Positions 1-9,961 of a stretch of 34,415 nt of DNA are shown here, one piece after another. The DNA is taken from NCBI GenBank assembly GCA_964418645.1, contig CAYQME010000026.1:1-34415 (forward strand), in the 5' to 3' direction. The notes under the pieces were generated by a model, which saw nothing but the letters and a program-made list of their open reading frames with translations, was not told the origin of the DNA and did not search any database. This DNA comes from JAADHG01 sp964418645 (GTDB lineage Bacteria; Bacteroidota; Bacteroidia; Flavobacteriales; Flavobacteriaceae). Position 1 is the first letter of the stretch, and the number at the start of each line of letters is the position of its first letter. Position numbers and translations under genes: made by a program.

Positions 1-1721
1 GGTTTACTATAATCATAAGACCAACGGTAAACATGAGGAATCTCACCTTCCCAGTTACCATGAATATGCTTTATTGGGGCAGTCCACTCTAAAGTATTGG
101 ATCTCCAAGGATTTTGAACTGTTTTCTTTCCATAGAAAATACTATAGAAAAAGTTCCATAAAAATACCAACTGAGCAATTCCTCCAATGACAGCAAAAAT
201 TGTAATGACTACATTTACGTTTTGTAAATCATCGAATAATGGAAAATTACTATTTGTATAATAACGCCTTGGTAATCCTGCCATCCCAATAAAGTGCATT
301 GGGAAAAATACACCGTACGCACAAATGGCTGTTATCCAAAAATGGATATACCCTAAATTTTTATTAAGCATACGCTTAAACATTTTAGGGAACCAGTGAT
401 AAATTCCTGCAAACATTCCATACAATGCCGAAATACCCATTACCAAATGGAAGTGTGCAATAACAAAATAAGTGTCGTGTACATTAATATCTAAAGCACT
501 ATCCCCAAGGATAATTCCTGTTAGACCTCCCGTAATAAAGGTTGAAACTAAGCCAATAGAAAATAACATCGCCGGATTAAATTGTAGGTTTCCTTTCCAT
601 ATAGTAGTAATCCAATTAAATGCTTTAATCGCTGATGGGATTGCAATTAATAAGGTTGTAAATGTAAATACAGAGCCTAAAAACGGATTCATTCCTGAAA
701 TAAACATGTGATGTCCCCAAACTATAGTTGATAAGAATGCAATGGCTAAAATTGCAGCTACCATAGCACGATATCCAAAGATTGGTTTACGTGAATTGGT
801 GGCAATAATCTCTGAGACAATACCCATTGCAGGCAAAATAACTATATATACTTCAGGATGCCCAAGAAACCAAAATAAGTGCTCAAATAGTACCGGAGAT
901 CCTCCTTGATAATGGAGTACTTCTCCTTTTATAAATATATCTGATAAGAAAAATGATGTTCCAAAAGTTCTATCCATTATCAATAATAAAGCCGCTGATA
1001 ATAATACTGGGAAAGACACAACACCAATAACTGCCGTTACTAAAAACGCCCAAATGGTTAAAGGTAAACGTGTCATTGACATTCCCTTAGTTCTAAGGTT
1101 TATTACAGTTACAATATAATTAAGCGAACCTAATAATGACGATGCTATAAATATTGCCATAGATATTAACCATAAGGTCATCCCCATTCCGGAACCTCCT
1201 TGTGCCATTGGTAATGCACTTAACGGTGGATAAATAGTCCATCCAGCAGCAGCTGGTCCAGCTTCAACAAATAATGAAAGAATCATTATAACACTAGATA
1301 AAAAGAACATCCAATACGATAACATATTTAAAAACCCTGAGGCCATATCTCTAGCCCCAATTTGTAATGGAATTAAAAGGTTACTAAACGTACCGCTTAA
1401 TCCAGCTGTAAGCACAAAAAACACCATAATCGTACCATGTATAGTAACCAATGCCAAATAAATATCAGCATCCATAACACCATCTGGTGCCCATTTACCT
1501 AATAGCGCTTCAAAAATCACATTAGGTTCTTCAGGCCATGCAATTTGCATGCGGATCATTAGTGACATAATTACACCAATAACTCCCATAATTGTACCTG
1601 TAATTAGGTACTGTTTTGCAATCATCTTATGATCTTGACTAAAAATATATTTAGTTACAAAAGTTTCTTTATGATGATGTCTGTGATTGTCGTGATCGAG
1701 AGTATCTGCGTGTGCTGACAT
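1..1721 (-). CDS. coxA: Cytochrome c oxidase subunit I (partial, C-terminus outside window)
   Basis: Catalytic subunit of a heme-copper terminal oxidase in the inner membrane; reduces O2 to water and pumps protons. About 573 codons are visible, read from ATG at 1721 to the window edge without a stop, so only the C-terminal end is missing. Diagnostic motifs are present in order: a heme-ligand His in VTIHGTIM, the CuB His-Tyr motif GHPEVY (including the Glu of the D-channel in A1-type oxidases), the CuB pair WGHHMF, and the heme a3/heme a ligands in HDTYFVIAHFHLVMG. The N-terminus is His-rich before the first membrane segment. It is the last visible gene of the act-cox operon, 34 bases after coxB, which fits use of electrons delivered by alternative complex III. 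The family assignment is secure. Confidence 0.97.
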   Translation of the reverse strand, partial: MSAHADTLDHDNHRHHHKETFVTKYIFSQDHKMIAKQYLITGTIMGVIGVIMSLMIRMQIAWPEEPNVIFEALLGKWAPDGVMDADIYLALVTIHGTIMVFFVLTAGLSGTFSNLLIPLQIGARDMASGFLNMLSYWMFFLSSVIMILSLFVEAGPAAAGWTIYPPLSALPMAQGGSGMGMTLWLISMAIFIASSLLGSLNYIVTVINLRTKGMSMTRLPLTIWAFLVTAVIGVVSFPVLLSAALLLIMDRTFGTSFFLSDIFIKGEVLHYQGGSPVLFEHLFWFLGHPEVYIVILPAMGIVSEIIATNSRKPIFGYRAMVAAILAIAFLSTIVWGHHMFISGMNPFLGSVFTFTTLLIAIPSAIKAFNWITTIWKGNLQFNPAMLFSIGLVSTFITGGLTGIILGDSALDINVHDTYFVIAHFHLVMGISALYGMFAGIYHWFPKMFKRMLNKNLGYIHFWITAICAYGVFFPMHFIGMAGLPRRYYTNSNFPLFDDLQNVNVVITIFAVIGGIAQLVFLWNFFYSIFYGKKTVQNPWRSNTLEWTAPIKHIHGNWEGEIPHVYRWSYDYSK

Positions 1722-1755
1722 AATCTATATGTGTTTTATTCTTTTTAAATTATAA

Positions 1756-2826
1756 TTAATTTTGAACTAATGAATTTTTGAACAATTTTTGTTCACTAAT
1801 CCAAGCGTCATAATCTTCTTGAGGCTCTACAATAATTTTCATTTGCATATTGTAATGCGATTTGCCACAAATTTTATTACATAATAGCAAGTAATCAAAT
1901 TCAAATCTTTCTAATGCCTCTTCACCCTTAGCAATTAAGGCTTTTGACTTTTCAGTTCTAATTTTGTTAATATTAGCTACTTTATCAATCATTTCAGGTG
2001 TTTGCCTCATCTCAACTGTAGTTACCGTAGGTGTAAAACCAAATTGAGTAATCATTCCAGGAACACAATTCATCTGTGCTCTAAAGTGAGGCATATACGC
2101 AGAGTGCAATACGTCTTGAGAGCGCATTTTAAATAATACAGGTCTTCCAACAGGTAAATGTAATTCTGTAGTAATGATATCATCTTGTGCATAAGGATCT
2201 GATTCATCAACTCCTAAAATATTAGCGTTATCAAGATTTATCAATCTAACATTTGCTTTACCTAACACATTATCTTCTCCAGCATATCTAGCTTTCCAAT
2301 TGAATTGTTGTGCATAAAGTTCTATAACTACAGTATCTTCATCTTCATCTATAAACATGATGTCTGACCACGTAAATAATCCGTAAATAATTAATCCAGC
2401 TAAAACTATTGTAGGAATGATTGTCCAAATGAATTCTAATTTATCATTATCGGCATAGAACACTGCTTTCTTGCCTTTTTCACCTTTGTATTTAAATGCA
2501 AAATAGTATAGTAAAAACTGTGTAATTGTTTGTACAAAAAAGAGCAATGCAAAAGATATAATCATTAAATTATCAATCTTAGGACCATGTTCTGAAGCAG
2601 AGTTTGATAACAAGGGTAAGTCTCCCCATTTTACAATACATACAATAGTAATAATATAAATGAAGGCCAAAAATCCTAACATTAAATATCCATTAACTTG
2701 ATTGTCTTTATCAGTGGCTACTTGAGAGTTTTTATTATTAGCATTTGCTAAATCAAAGATTTTAACCATTTGCCAAATAGCGACTGTAATAAATACTAAA
2801 ACTATAATTGTTAATAAAGCAGTCAT
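1756..2826 (-). CDS. coxB: Cytochrome c oxidase subunit II with extra N-terminal membrane helices
   Basis: CuA-carrying subunit that accepts electrons from cytochrome c and passes them to subunit I. It has 356 residues. The canonical helix pair is at about 87-111 and 132-152 (KLEFIWTIIPT). Two further hydrophobic segments (about 4-22 and 47-66) precede it and are not part of the classical two-helix subunit. CuA ligands are visible: H241 in DVLHSAYMPHFR, then C316, C320, H324 and M327 in CNKICGKSHYNM. The position that is Glu in the usual CxExC motif is Lys318. H241 and C316 are 75 residues apart, against about 35 in the bovine protein, so roughly 40 charged residues (about 272-312) are inserted in the cupredoxin domain. 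No fused cytochrome c domain is present. The gene lies between actF and coxA with short gaps, so co-transcription is likely. Confidence 0.95.
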   Translation of the reverse strand: MTALLTIIVLVFITVAIWQMVKIFDLANANNKNSQVATDKDNQVNGYLMLGFLAFIYIITIVCIVKWGDLPLLSNSASEHGPKIDNLMIISFALLFFVQTITQFLLYYFAFKYKGEKGKKAVFYADNDKLEFIWTIIPTIVLAGLIIYGLFTWSDIMFIDEDEDTVVIELYAQQFNWKARYAGEDNVLGKANVRLINLDNANILGVDESDPYAQDDIITTELHLPVGRPVLFKMRSQDVLHSAYMPHFRAQMNCVPGMITQFGFTPTVTTVEMRQTPEMIDKVANINKIRTEKSKALIAKGEEALERFEFDYLLLCNKICGKSHYNMQMKIIVEPQEDYDAWISEQKLFKNSLVQN

Positions 2827-2853
2827 TGTTGTTTTTCGTCTTTATTTTATTAA

Positions 2854-4203
2854 TTAATAATGGAATTGTTCACTTTCCTTCATAAACGGATTTCTTTTAG
2901 CAAGTAATGGCGCTTTTGTTAACGCTGTAAATACTATAAACATAAATAATCCGGCAAATAATAATACTGAACTTATTTCTGGAATTCCTATAAACCATCT
3001 ATCACCAACTGTAGCTGGCATAATCATATTAAATACATCAATATAGTGACCAAACAATAATACGATACCCGTTAATACAATAAACCATGGTACACGTTTA
3101 AAATCACTATTCATTAATAACAATATTGGGAATACAAAGTTTAAAACTAACATTCCGAAAAATGGCAAATTGTAGTCTTCAATTCTCGTTACAAAATAAG
3201 TGACTTCTTCTGGAATATTAGCATACCAAATTAACATAAACTGTGAAAACCATAAATAGGTCCAGAAAATACTAAACCCAAACATAAACTTTGCTAAATC
3301 GTGTAAATGGCTATTATTTACAAATTCTAAATACCCTTTAGTTCTTAAGTAAATAGCCAAAAGTGCAATTACCGTAATCCCACTTACAATCATACAAGAG
3401 AACACATACCAGCCAAATAAAGTACTAAACCAATGTGGATCAACACTCATTACCCAATCCCAAGACATCATAGATTCTGTATAAATAAAGAATACTAAAA
3501 ATGCTGCTGAAATTCGAAATGTTTTTTTGAAGTTTTTATTATCCTCGGCAGTATCTTGTGCTATTGAGAACTTTCGTGAAAAATAACGATACAAGCTCCA
3601 GCCTGTAATAAATATTAAACCTCTTAATACAAACCACGGGATATTTAAAAATGAAGCTTTATTTTGAAGTAACTCATCATGGACTACAACATCTGGATCC
3701 ATCCAAACAAATAGATTGTAATGGCCAATAGTTCCAGAAGCAACAGCTATGGCTAACACTATTAATGCTCCAGGAAGCAAATAGGCAGTAATACCTTCCA
3801 TGACTCTAAAAAGTACTGGTGACCATCCTGCTTGAGATGCGAACTGTACCGCGTAAAAAGCTAAAACACCAAGCGCTATCATCATAAAAAAGAATGCTGC
3901 AACATAAAGTGCAGACCAAGGTCTATTCTCTATTTGGTGTTTAACATGATTAACATGTTCTTTATGTTCGTCAACTTGTGCTGTTTCAGAATCACCACTT
4001 GAATTTTCTACAGCATGAGAGGTTTCCATCGGAGAGGCTTCTTCTGCATGACCTCCGCCATGACCTGTACTTTCTGCTGCAAGTATTGTTTCAACTTCTT
4101 CAAAAGACTTATGAGAAGCCATGAAACCGTAACCAACACCTAATGCTCCTAATACCATCAAGATGATAGAAAATGTCTTTAATTTATTTGAGAATGTGTA
4201 CAT
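2854..4203 (-). CDS. actF: Alternative complex III subunit ActF (quinol:cytochrome c oxidoreductase membrane subunit)
   Basis: NrfD/PsrC-like polytopic membrane subunit of alternative complex III, 449 residues, paralogous in fold to ActC. It has an N-terminal helix (about 9-29), then a hydrophilic stretch (31-93) rich in His, Glu and Ser, with seven His between 48 and 89, then about nine further hydrophobic segments. Assignment rests on the membrane profile and above all on its place after actE and before coxB in a complete actA-F order. By family knowledge, ActC and ActF form the membrane core, with ActC more directly tied to quinol oxidation and ActF possibly to proton translocation. The His-rich segment is unusual enough to note; metal binding is only a guess. 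Confidence 0.93.
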   Translation of the reverse strand: MYTFSNKLKTFSIILMVLGALGVGYGFMASHKSFEEVETILAAESTGHGGGHAEEASPMETSHAVENSSGDSETAQVDEHKEHVNHVKHQIENRPWSALYVAAFFFMMIALGVLAFYAVQFASQAGWSPVLFRVMEGITAYLLPGALIVLAIAVASGTIGHYNLFVWMDPDVVVHDELLQNKASFLNIPWFVLRGLIFITGWSLYRYFSRKFSIAQDTAEDNKNFKKTFRISAAFLVFFIYTESMMSWDWVMSVDPHWFSTLFGWYVFSCMIVSGITVIALLAIYLRTKGYLEFVNNSHLHDLAKFMFGFSIFWTYLWFSQFMLIWYANIPEEVTYFVTRIEDYNLPFFGMLVLNFVFPILLLMNSDFKRVPWFIVLTGIVLLFGHYIDVFNMIMPATVGDRWFIGIPEISSVLLFAGLFMFIVFTALTKAPLLAKRNPFMKESEQFHY

Positions 4204-4229
4204 ATCTATATATAAACTTTATCTAAATC

Positions 4230-4787
4230 TTATTTTTCTAAATCTGCTTTTAATTTAAGCACGTATGCTACAACTTGCCAACGCTCCTCTTCTTTTAGTT
4301 GATTTGCATAAGAACCCATAGCATTTTTTCCGTAATAAATGGTATGGTAAATTCCCCCAGTTGCAATAGCCCTACCTGCGTCATCATAACTTGGCACACC
4401 TAATATTTTTTCACGTTTCACCAAAGTGCCTTGGCCATTTCCTTTTTTACCATGGCAAATACTACAGTAAATATCGAATAACTCTTTTCCTTTGGCAAGG
4501 TCTACTTGGGTTGAATCTAACGGACTCATCAATTCAGCTTTTGCTCTAAGGAAATCTTCATTTGTGTTTTTATATTCAAATAAGGAATGTCCTCTTGCAA
4601 TGGTTCCTTCTGGTGGTAACATTGCTGATTGTTCATTTGGAAAAACTTGATATCCTCCATATGCTTCATAGCCAACAGATTCATACATGTTAGGAAAGTA
4701 TTGATAATTTGGTCGTGTATCTTTTTTACAAGAATAAACGAAACTTATCATGACTACCACTACTAATATTTTAATTAAGCTCTTCAT
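4230..4787 (-). CDS. actE: Alternative complex III subunit ActE, monoheme cytochrome c lipoprotein
   Basis: Monoheme c-type cytochrome of alternative complex III, 185 residues. The signal peptide ends in a lipobox (SFVYSC, Cys20), so it is probably lipid-anchored on the periplasmic face. One heme site is visible, C108-S-I-C111-H112, and M157 (GKNAMGSY) is a plausible distal ligand. The C-terminal half is a class I cytochrome c fold; the N-terminal half is the Act-specific extension with Tyr/Pro-rich sequence. Its likely role is to carry electrons from the ActA hemes towards the oxidase. It starts 6 bases after actD ends and 26 bases lie before actF, which fits a single transcript. Confidence 0.95.
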   Translation of the reverse strand: MKSLIKILVVVVMISFVYSCKKDTRPNYQYFPNMYESVGYEAYGGYQVFPNEQSAMLPPEGTIARGHSLFEYKNTNEDFLRAKAELMSPLDSTQVDLAKGKELFDIYCSICHGKKGNGQGTLVKREKILGVPSYDDAGRAIATGGIYHTIYYGKNAMGSYANQLKEEERWQVVAYVLKLKADLEK

Positions 4788-4793
4788 AATATA

Positions 4794-5327
4794 TTAATGT
4801 GCTTCTTTTTCTACTATATTAATTTCAACTGCACCTGTTACATTAAGTAATTTTTTTAGTTCTTTTTCATTTCCATGAACGGTAAGTTCCATTAAAAAAT
4901 GATCATCGGTTGTTCTTGGGTCTGGATTCTCTGCTTTTTTAAATGGCCACATTCTACTGCGTAAATAAAATGTAATAACCATTAAATGCGCTGCAAAGAA
5001 CACTGTTAATTCAAACATAATTGGCACAAAAGCTGGCATGTTTTCAATATAACTAAAACTAGGTTTACCTCCTATATTTTGGGGCCAATCTGAAATCATC
5101 ATATAATTCATCATCCAAATGGACACAATTAATCCAATGCATCCATATATAAATGATGTAATAGCAATTCGCGTTGGCGCCAATCCCATAGCCTTGTCTA
5201 ACCCATGAACTGGAAAAGGTGTATATACTTCTTCAATATGATGTCTTTCTGCTTTTACCGTTTTAACAGCAGCCATTAACACATCATCATCTGTATAAAT
5301 AGCGTGAATTACTTTTGAAGTTTCCAT
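4794..5327 (-). CDS. actD: Alternative complex III subunit ActD (DUF3341)
   Basis: Small membrane subunit of alternative complex III, 177 residues, DUF3341 family. A cytoplasmic-type N-terminus (1-50) is followed by two hydrophobic segments at about 56-76 and 99-121, typical of ActD, and a short charged C-terminal tail. No cofactor motif is present, as expected, since ActD contributes structure rather than redox centres. It is 8 bases downstream of actC and 6 bases upstream of actE. The call rests on the two-helix layout and position; no other family fits this slot. Confidence 0.92.
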   Translation of the reverse strand: METSKVIHAIYTDDDVLMAAVKTVKAERHHIEEVYTPFPVHGLDKAMGLAPTRIAITSFIYGCIGLIVSIWMMNYMMISDWPQNIGGKPSFSYIENMPAFVPIMFELTVFFAAHLMVITFYLRSRMWPFKKAENPDPRTTDDHFLMELTVHGNEKELKKLLNVTGAVEINIVEKEAH

Positions 5328-5335
5328 ATGCTATC

Positions 5336-6796
5336 TTAGTTTTTTAAATTTTTTGAATTATCATTTGAAACGTTTGATGTTCTCTTATCAACCCCAGTAC
5401 CTACTAAGCTTTTTCCTGCTTCTCTAATTCTTTTATAACGTTCTCCCGAAGATTTTAAAATAGTTTTTACTTCGGCTTGCGCTATTACTGGGAATGTTCT
5501 TGCATATAATAAAAATAAAACAAAGAAAAATCCTATGGTTCCTATAAATGTTCCAATATCAACAAATGTTGGTGAAAACATTGTCCATGATGAAGGTAAA
5601 TAATCTCTATGCAGAGAAGTTACAATAATCACGAAACGTTCAAACCACATTCCTATATTTACTACAATGGAGATAAAGAACGAAAACATAATACTTGTTC
5701 GTAATTTTTTAAACCACATGAATTGTGGTGAAAATACATTACAGCTCATCATCATCCAATATGCCCAAGCGTAAGGTCCTGTTGCTCTATTTAAAAACGC
5801 ATATTGCTCATACTCGACGCCAGAATACCAGGCTATAAATAACTCCGTAATATAAGCTACACCTACTATAGAACCTGTAATCATTATTACAATATTCATT
5901 AGTTCAATATGCTGTACGGTAATGTAATCTTCTAAGCTACATACCTTCCTCATAATAATAAGTAAAGTGTTTACCATAGCAAATCCTGAAAATACTGCGC
6001 CAGCAACAAAGTAAGGTGGGAAAATTGTAGTATGCCAACCTGGGACAATAGATGTTGCGAAGTCGAAGGATACAATGGTATGAACAGAAAGCACCAAAGG
6101 AGTTGCCAATCCTGCAAGTACTAGAGATACTTCCTCAAAACGTTGCCAATCTTTTGCTCTACCAGACCAACCAAAACTTAATAAACTATATATTTTCTTT
6201 TGAAAAGGTTTTACAGCTCTATCTCGGATCATTGCAAAATCTGGTAATAACCCTGTCCACCAAAATACTAATGATACTGATAAATATGTAGATATTGCAA
6301 ATACATCCCAAAGTAAAGGTGAGTTAAAGTTAACCCAAAGCGATCCAAATTGGTTTGGAATTGGTAATACCCAATAGCCTAGCCAAGGACGACCCATATG
6401 AATAATTGGGAATAAGCCTGCTTGAATTACTGAAAAAATTGTCATTGCCTCTGCAGAACGGTTAATCCCCATTCTCCATTTTTGACGAAATAATAAAAGT
6501 ACTGCGGAAATAAGTGTTCCTGCATGACCAATACCAACCCACCATACAAAGTTAGTAATATCCCAAGCCCATCCTACGGTTTTGTTCAATCCCCAAGTAC
6601 CTATCCCTGTAGATATTGTGTAAATTATACAACCAACTCCCCACAGAAAAGCGGCAAGTGAAATAGAAAAAACTATCCACCAAGATTTATTTGCTCTTCC
6701 TTCAACAGGTTTAGCTACGTCAACTGAAACATCGTGATACGATTTTTCTCCTGTAACTAAAGGTCTTCTAATAGGTGCTTCGTAATGAGACGCCAT
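5336..6796 (-). CDS. actC: Alternative complex III subunit ActC (NrfD-like, quinol-oxidising membrane subunit)
   Basis: NrfD/PolyS reductase-type integral membrane protein of 486 residues with about ten hydrophobic segments between 37 and 440. It belongs to the membrane core of alternative complex III and, by family knowledge, holds the menaquinol site next to ActB. The sequence around WWVGIGHAGTLISAV and the WAYWMMMSCN region is typical of ActC, with conserved His and Asp in the membrane. The hydrophilic C-terminal tail (about 448-486) is rich in Lys, Ser and Asn. It starts 28 bases after actB ends. No heme or Fe-S motif is present, as expected. Confidence 0.95.
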   Translation of the reverse strand: MASHYEAPIRRPLVTGEKSYHDVSVDVAKPVEGRANKSWWIVFSISLAAFLWGVGCIIYTISTGIGTWGLNKTVGWAWDITNFVWWVGIGHAGTLISAVLLLFRQKWRMGINRSAEAMTIFSVIQAGLFPIIHMGRPWLGYWVLPIPNQFGSLWVNFNSPLLWDVFAISTYLSVSLVFWWTGLLPDFAMIRDRAVKPFQKKIYSLLSFGWSGRAKDWQRFEEVSLVLAGLATPLVLSVHTIVSFDFATSIVPGWHTTIFPPYFVAGAVFSGFAMVNTLLIIMRKVCSLEDYITVQHIELMNIVIMITGSIVGVAYITELFIAWYSGVEYEQYAFLNRATGPYAWAYWMMMSCNVFSPQFMWFKKLRTSIMFSFFISIVVNIGMWFERFVIIVTSLHRDYLPSSWTMFSPTFVDIGTFIGTIGFFFVLFLLYARTFPVIAQAEVKTILKSSGERYKRIREAGKSLVGTGVDKRTSNVSNDNSKNLKN

Positions 6797-6824
6797 AATT
6801 TTTTATAATTGTTTCTTAATTAAT

Positions 6825-9800
6825 TTATGCTTCGTTTGTATTTCTAACTTTCGTTTGATATACTACATTTGGTTTTGTTCCCACACTTTCTAATAAATGA
6901 TATGCTCTATCATCATTTTTCAATGCAAAAACATCATCCTGTTCATTGTTAATATCTCCAAACATCATTGCTCCTGAACTACATGCTGCTGAACATGCTG
7001 TTTTAAATTCATTCACTTTTACTACTCTTCCATCACGTTTTGCATCAAGAATAGTTTTTTGTGTCATTTGCATACACATAGAACATTTTTCCATAACACC
7101 ACGAGAACGTACTACAACATCTGGATTAATTACCATACGTCCTAAATCATCATTCATATGGTAATCAAACTCATCATTACCATTATATAAGAACCAGTTG
7201 AAACGACGCACTTTATAAGGACAGTTATTAGCGCAATATCTTGTCCCTACACAACGGTTATAAGCCATGTGGTTTTGCCCTTGCTTTCCATGAGATGTTG
7301 CTGCAACTGGACAAACAGTTTCACATGGTGCATGATTACAATGCTGACACATAATAGGTTGGAATGCAACTTGTGGATTCTCTGTTGGATTCTCCATTTC
7401 AGCAAAGCTACCTAATGTGTTTCCGAGTCCTTTACTATTTTCTTTTTTGTCGTCATCTTCTTTAAAAGTATCTTCTGATGAATAGTATCTATCAATTCGT
7501 AACCAGTGCATATCGCGACTACGACGAACCTCTTCTTTACCAACTACAGGGACATTGTTTTCGACATGACATGCAATAACACATGCACCACAACCTGTAC
7601 AGGCATTTAAATCTATGGATAAATTAAAATGATGTCCTATAGAACGATCAAACTCATCCCAAAGATCAACTTTTGGAGACGATACTGGAGTTTCTTGATG
7701 GTCTAAAGATACAACTGGAATTGGATTCCAAACACTAGCCTTTTCTGTATTGAAAATCTCCAATGTGGTTTCCATAAAAATATCTCCGCGACCCATTAAA
7801 GTGTTATGTAATTGTGTACAAGCAAATTCATGTTCTCCTGACGCAATTTCAATAGTTACGTCTTGTACATTATTAAAATCTTTATATAAACTATATGCGT
7901 TTACACCAGTTTGCATTTCTGTTTTTAATCCAGTTGTTCTACCATATCCAAATGATAGACCTACTGTTCCTTTTGCTTGTCCTGGCTGAATAATTACCGG
8001 AGCCTTTACAGTAACTCCGTTAGCTGTAATATTCGCATAGCTTCCGTTTAAAGCCCCAGTTGCAACATGTGTATTCTTTAATCCTAACTCGTTTGCATCA
8101 ACCTCAGATATCGTTACATAGTTATCCCAAGTTGTTCTTGTTAAAGGATCTGGAAATTCTTGCAACCAAGGATTATTAGCCTGTTGCCCATCTCCCATTC
8201 CAGTTTTAGAATACAAGGTCAATTCAAAACCATTTGAAGTTGTTGAAGCCAATGCTCTTGCTGCTTCATCTACACTAGCATTTGCTTCTTCCAAAACTTC
8301 CGAAGTTTCTGCCGTATCATAAGTAGTTGTATTGCTTCCTACAAAGACGCCATCGTGTAATGCTGTATTCCATGAAGACCCATTAAGAATAGTATCTTCC
8401 CAATTCTTTTTTATATAATCATGGTAACTTACATCGCTGCCGTTCCACATTAATAATGCCTCTTGAAATTGTCTGGTATCAAACAGCGGACGAATTGTAG
8501 GTTGCATTAATCCATATTGCCCTTTAATAATTTCTACATCTCCCCAAGATTCTAAGTAATGTGGCGCTGCAGCAATATATTGTGTTAAAGAAGATGTTTC
8601 ATCTTCTTTCATAGAAAATGTAACCGATAACTCTAACTCTGTGTTTTGTAATCCCTCAGCAAACTCTGATGCATTAGGTAAGGTGTACATTGGGTTTACA
8701 CCACTCATAATGATTGCTCCAATGTTTCCTGCTTTCATATCAGCTACTAATTTAACAACTGCTTTATCCTCGCCTTGTCTAGTTTTAATTGGCGACTTAG
8801 TACCAAACGCCTTACTTCTTAATTTCTCGTTGATTGCCAAAATAATAGCTTGAGCATTTACATTTTGAATTCCAGTAACTACAACACCATTACTTCCCGC
8901 TTTCATTAACTCTGAAGCAGCATTACTAACCGCTTCATCAATATATGCAGGTAAATCTCCTGAAACAGAACTACCAATAATTTTACTATACAATTTAGCT
9001 AGAGCAACTTTTTGCTGACTAGGTGTTAAAGGCACACGCTTATCTGCATTAGCTCCTGTTAAGCTCATGTTAGATTCAAACTGAATATGACGAGACATTT
9101 TACCGTGTTTAGGCACACGTCCTTTTGTATACTCAGTATCAAAACTTCCACCTTGCCAGTCTCCTAAGAAATCGGCACCGATAGATACAATAGTAGCGGC
9201 TTTAGAGAAATCGTAATTAGCTAAACCACGCTCTCCGTATTTATTTTGGTAAGCCTCTAAAGCTGCAGATTCTGAAATAGCATCATACACTACATGGCGA
9301 ACATTACCATATTTTTCTTTGAACTCTGCTATTAATTTAGATGTAGAAGGACTTGCAAATGTTTGTGTTAACAATACAATCTCCTTCCCTGACTCCTTAA
9401 GGTTGTTTAACTTTTGAATAGTATCTACATCAAACTCATCCCAAGAGCTATCTTCACCATCCTTTTTAGGTTGCGCTACTCTAAGGCTATCGTATAAATC
9501 TAAAACTGAAGCATTAACTCTTGCATTAGCACTTCCGTGTGAAGCTGCTAAATTGTTATTCTCAATTTTTATTGGGCGCCCTTCCCGAGTTTTTACCAAA
9601 ATACTAGCAAAATCATTCCCATTAGCGATAGACGTTGCATAATAATTTGCTACTCCAGGAATAATTTGTTCTGGTTGTACTACGTAAGGGATTGTCTTTA
9701 TAACTGGTCCTTCACAAGCTGCCAAAGATGCAGCGGCTGTACTAAATCCTACATATTTTAAGAAATCACGTCGTGTGGTTGAAGATGACTCTAAAGTCTC

Positions 9801-9929
9801 TTTATCTCCTAAAAATTCATCAATAGGAATCTCTTGTACAAACTCTTTCTGCTTTAGCGTCTCAATCATAGAGCTATTATCCTTGCTTAGCTCCTCAACA
9901 CTTTTCCAGTATTTCTTGTTTGATGACAT
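6825..9929 (-). CDS. actB: Alternative complex III subunit ActB (molybdopterin-like domain fused to Fe-S domain, Tat signal)
   Basis: Large peripheral iron-sulfur subunit of alternative complex III, 1034 residues, here the fused B1-B2 form. R53-R54 in TTRRDFLKYVGF is a twin-arginine signal of the kind found in this family, set unusually deep behind a 50-residue leader. Residues about 75-700 form a molybdopterin-oxidoreductase-like domain without an obvious cofactor-binding Cys, as usual for ActB. The C-terminal third has four Cys clusters: CTGCGACVIAC (about 776), CNHAPCETVC (about 860), CVGTRYCANNC (about 891) and CSMC plus ACSAAC (about 946 and 977). They would carry three [4Fe-4S] and one [3Fe-4S] centre. 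Electrons would pass from the ActC quinol site through these clusters to the ActA hemes. Confidence 0.96.
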   Translation of the reverse strand: MSSNKKYWKSVEELSKDNSSMIETLKQKEFVQEIPIDEFLGDKETLESSSTTRRDFLKYVGFSTAAASLAACEGPVIKTIPYVVQPEQIIPGVANYYATSIANGNDFASILVKTREGRPIKIENNNLAASHGSANARVNASVLDLYDSLRVAQPKKDGEDSSWDEFDVDTIQKLNNLKESGKEIVLLTQTFASPSTSKLIAEFKEKYGNVRHVVYDAISESAALEAYQNKYGERGLANYDFSKAATIVSIGADFLGDWQGGSFDTEYTKGRVPKHGKMSRHIQFESNMSLTGANADKRVPLTPSQQKVALAKLYSKIIGSSVSGDLPAYIDEAVSNAASELMKAGSNGVVVTGIQNVNAQAIILAINEKLRSKAFGTKSPIKTRQGEDKAVVKLVADMKAGNIGAIIMSGVNPMYTLPNASEFAEGLQNTELELSVTFSMKEDETSSLTQYIAAAPHYLESWGDVEIIKGQYGLMQPTIRPLFDTRQFQEALLMWNGSDVSYHDYIKKNWEDTILNGSSWNTALHDGVFVGSNTTTYDTAETSEVLEEANASVDEAARALASTTSNGFELTLYSKTGMGDGQQANNPWLQEFPDPLTRTTWDNYVTISEVDANELGLKNTHVATGALNGSYANITANGVTVKAPVIIQPGQAKGTVGLSFGYGRTTGLKTEMQTGVNAYSLYKDFNNVQDVTIEIASGEHEFACTQLHNTLMGRGDIFMETTLEIFNTEKASVWNPIPVVSLDHQETPVSSPKVDLWDEFDRSIGHHFNLSIDLNACTGCGACVIACHVENNVPVVGKEEVRRSRDMHWLRIDRYYSSEDTFKEDDDKKENSKGLGNTLGSFAEMENPTENPQVAFQPIMCQHCNHAPCETVCPVAATSHGKQGQNHMAYNRCVGTRYCANNCPYKVRRFNWFLYNGNDEFDYHMNDDLGRMVINPDVVVRSRGVMEKCSMCMQMTQKTILDAKRDGRVVKVNEFKTACSAACSSGAMMFGDINNEQDDVFALKNDDRAYHLLESVGTKPNVVYQTKVRNTNEA

Positions 9930-9961
9930 ATTATATTTTAATTAACTTCTTTGTAATTTAT

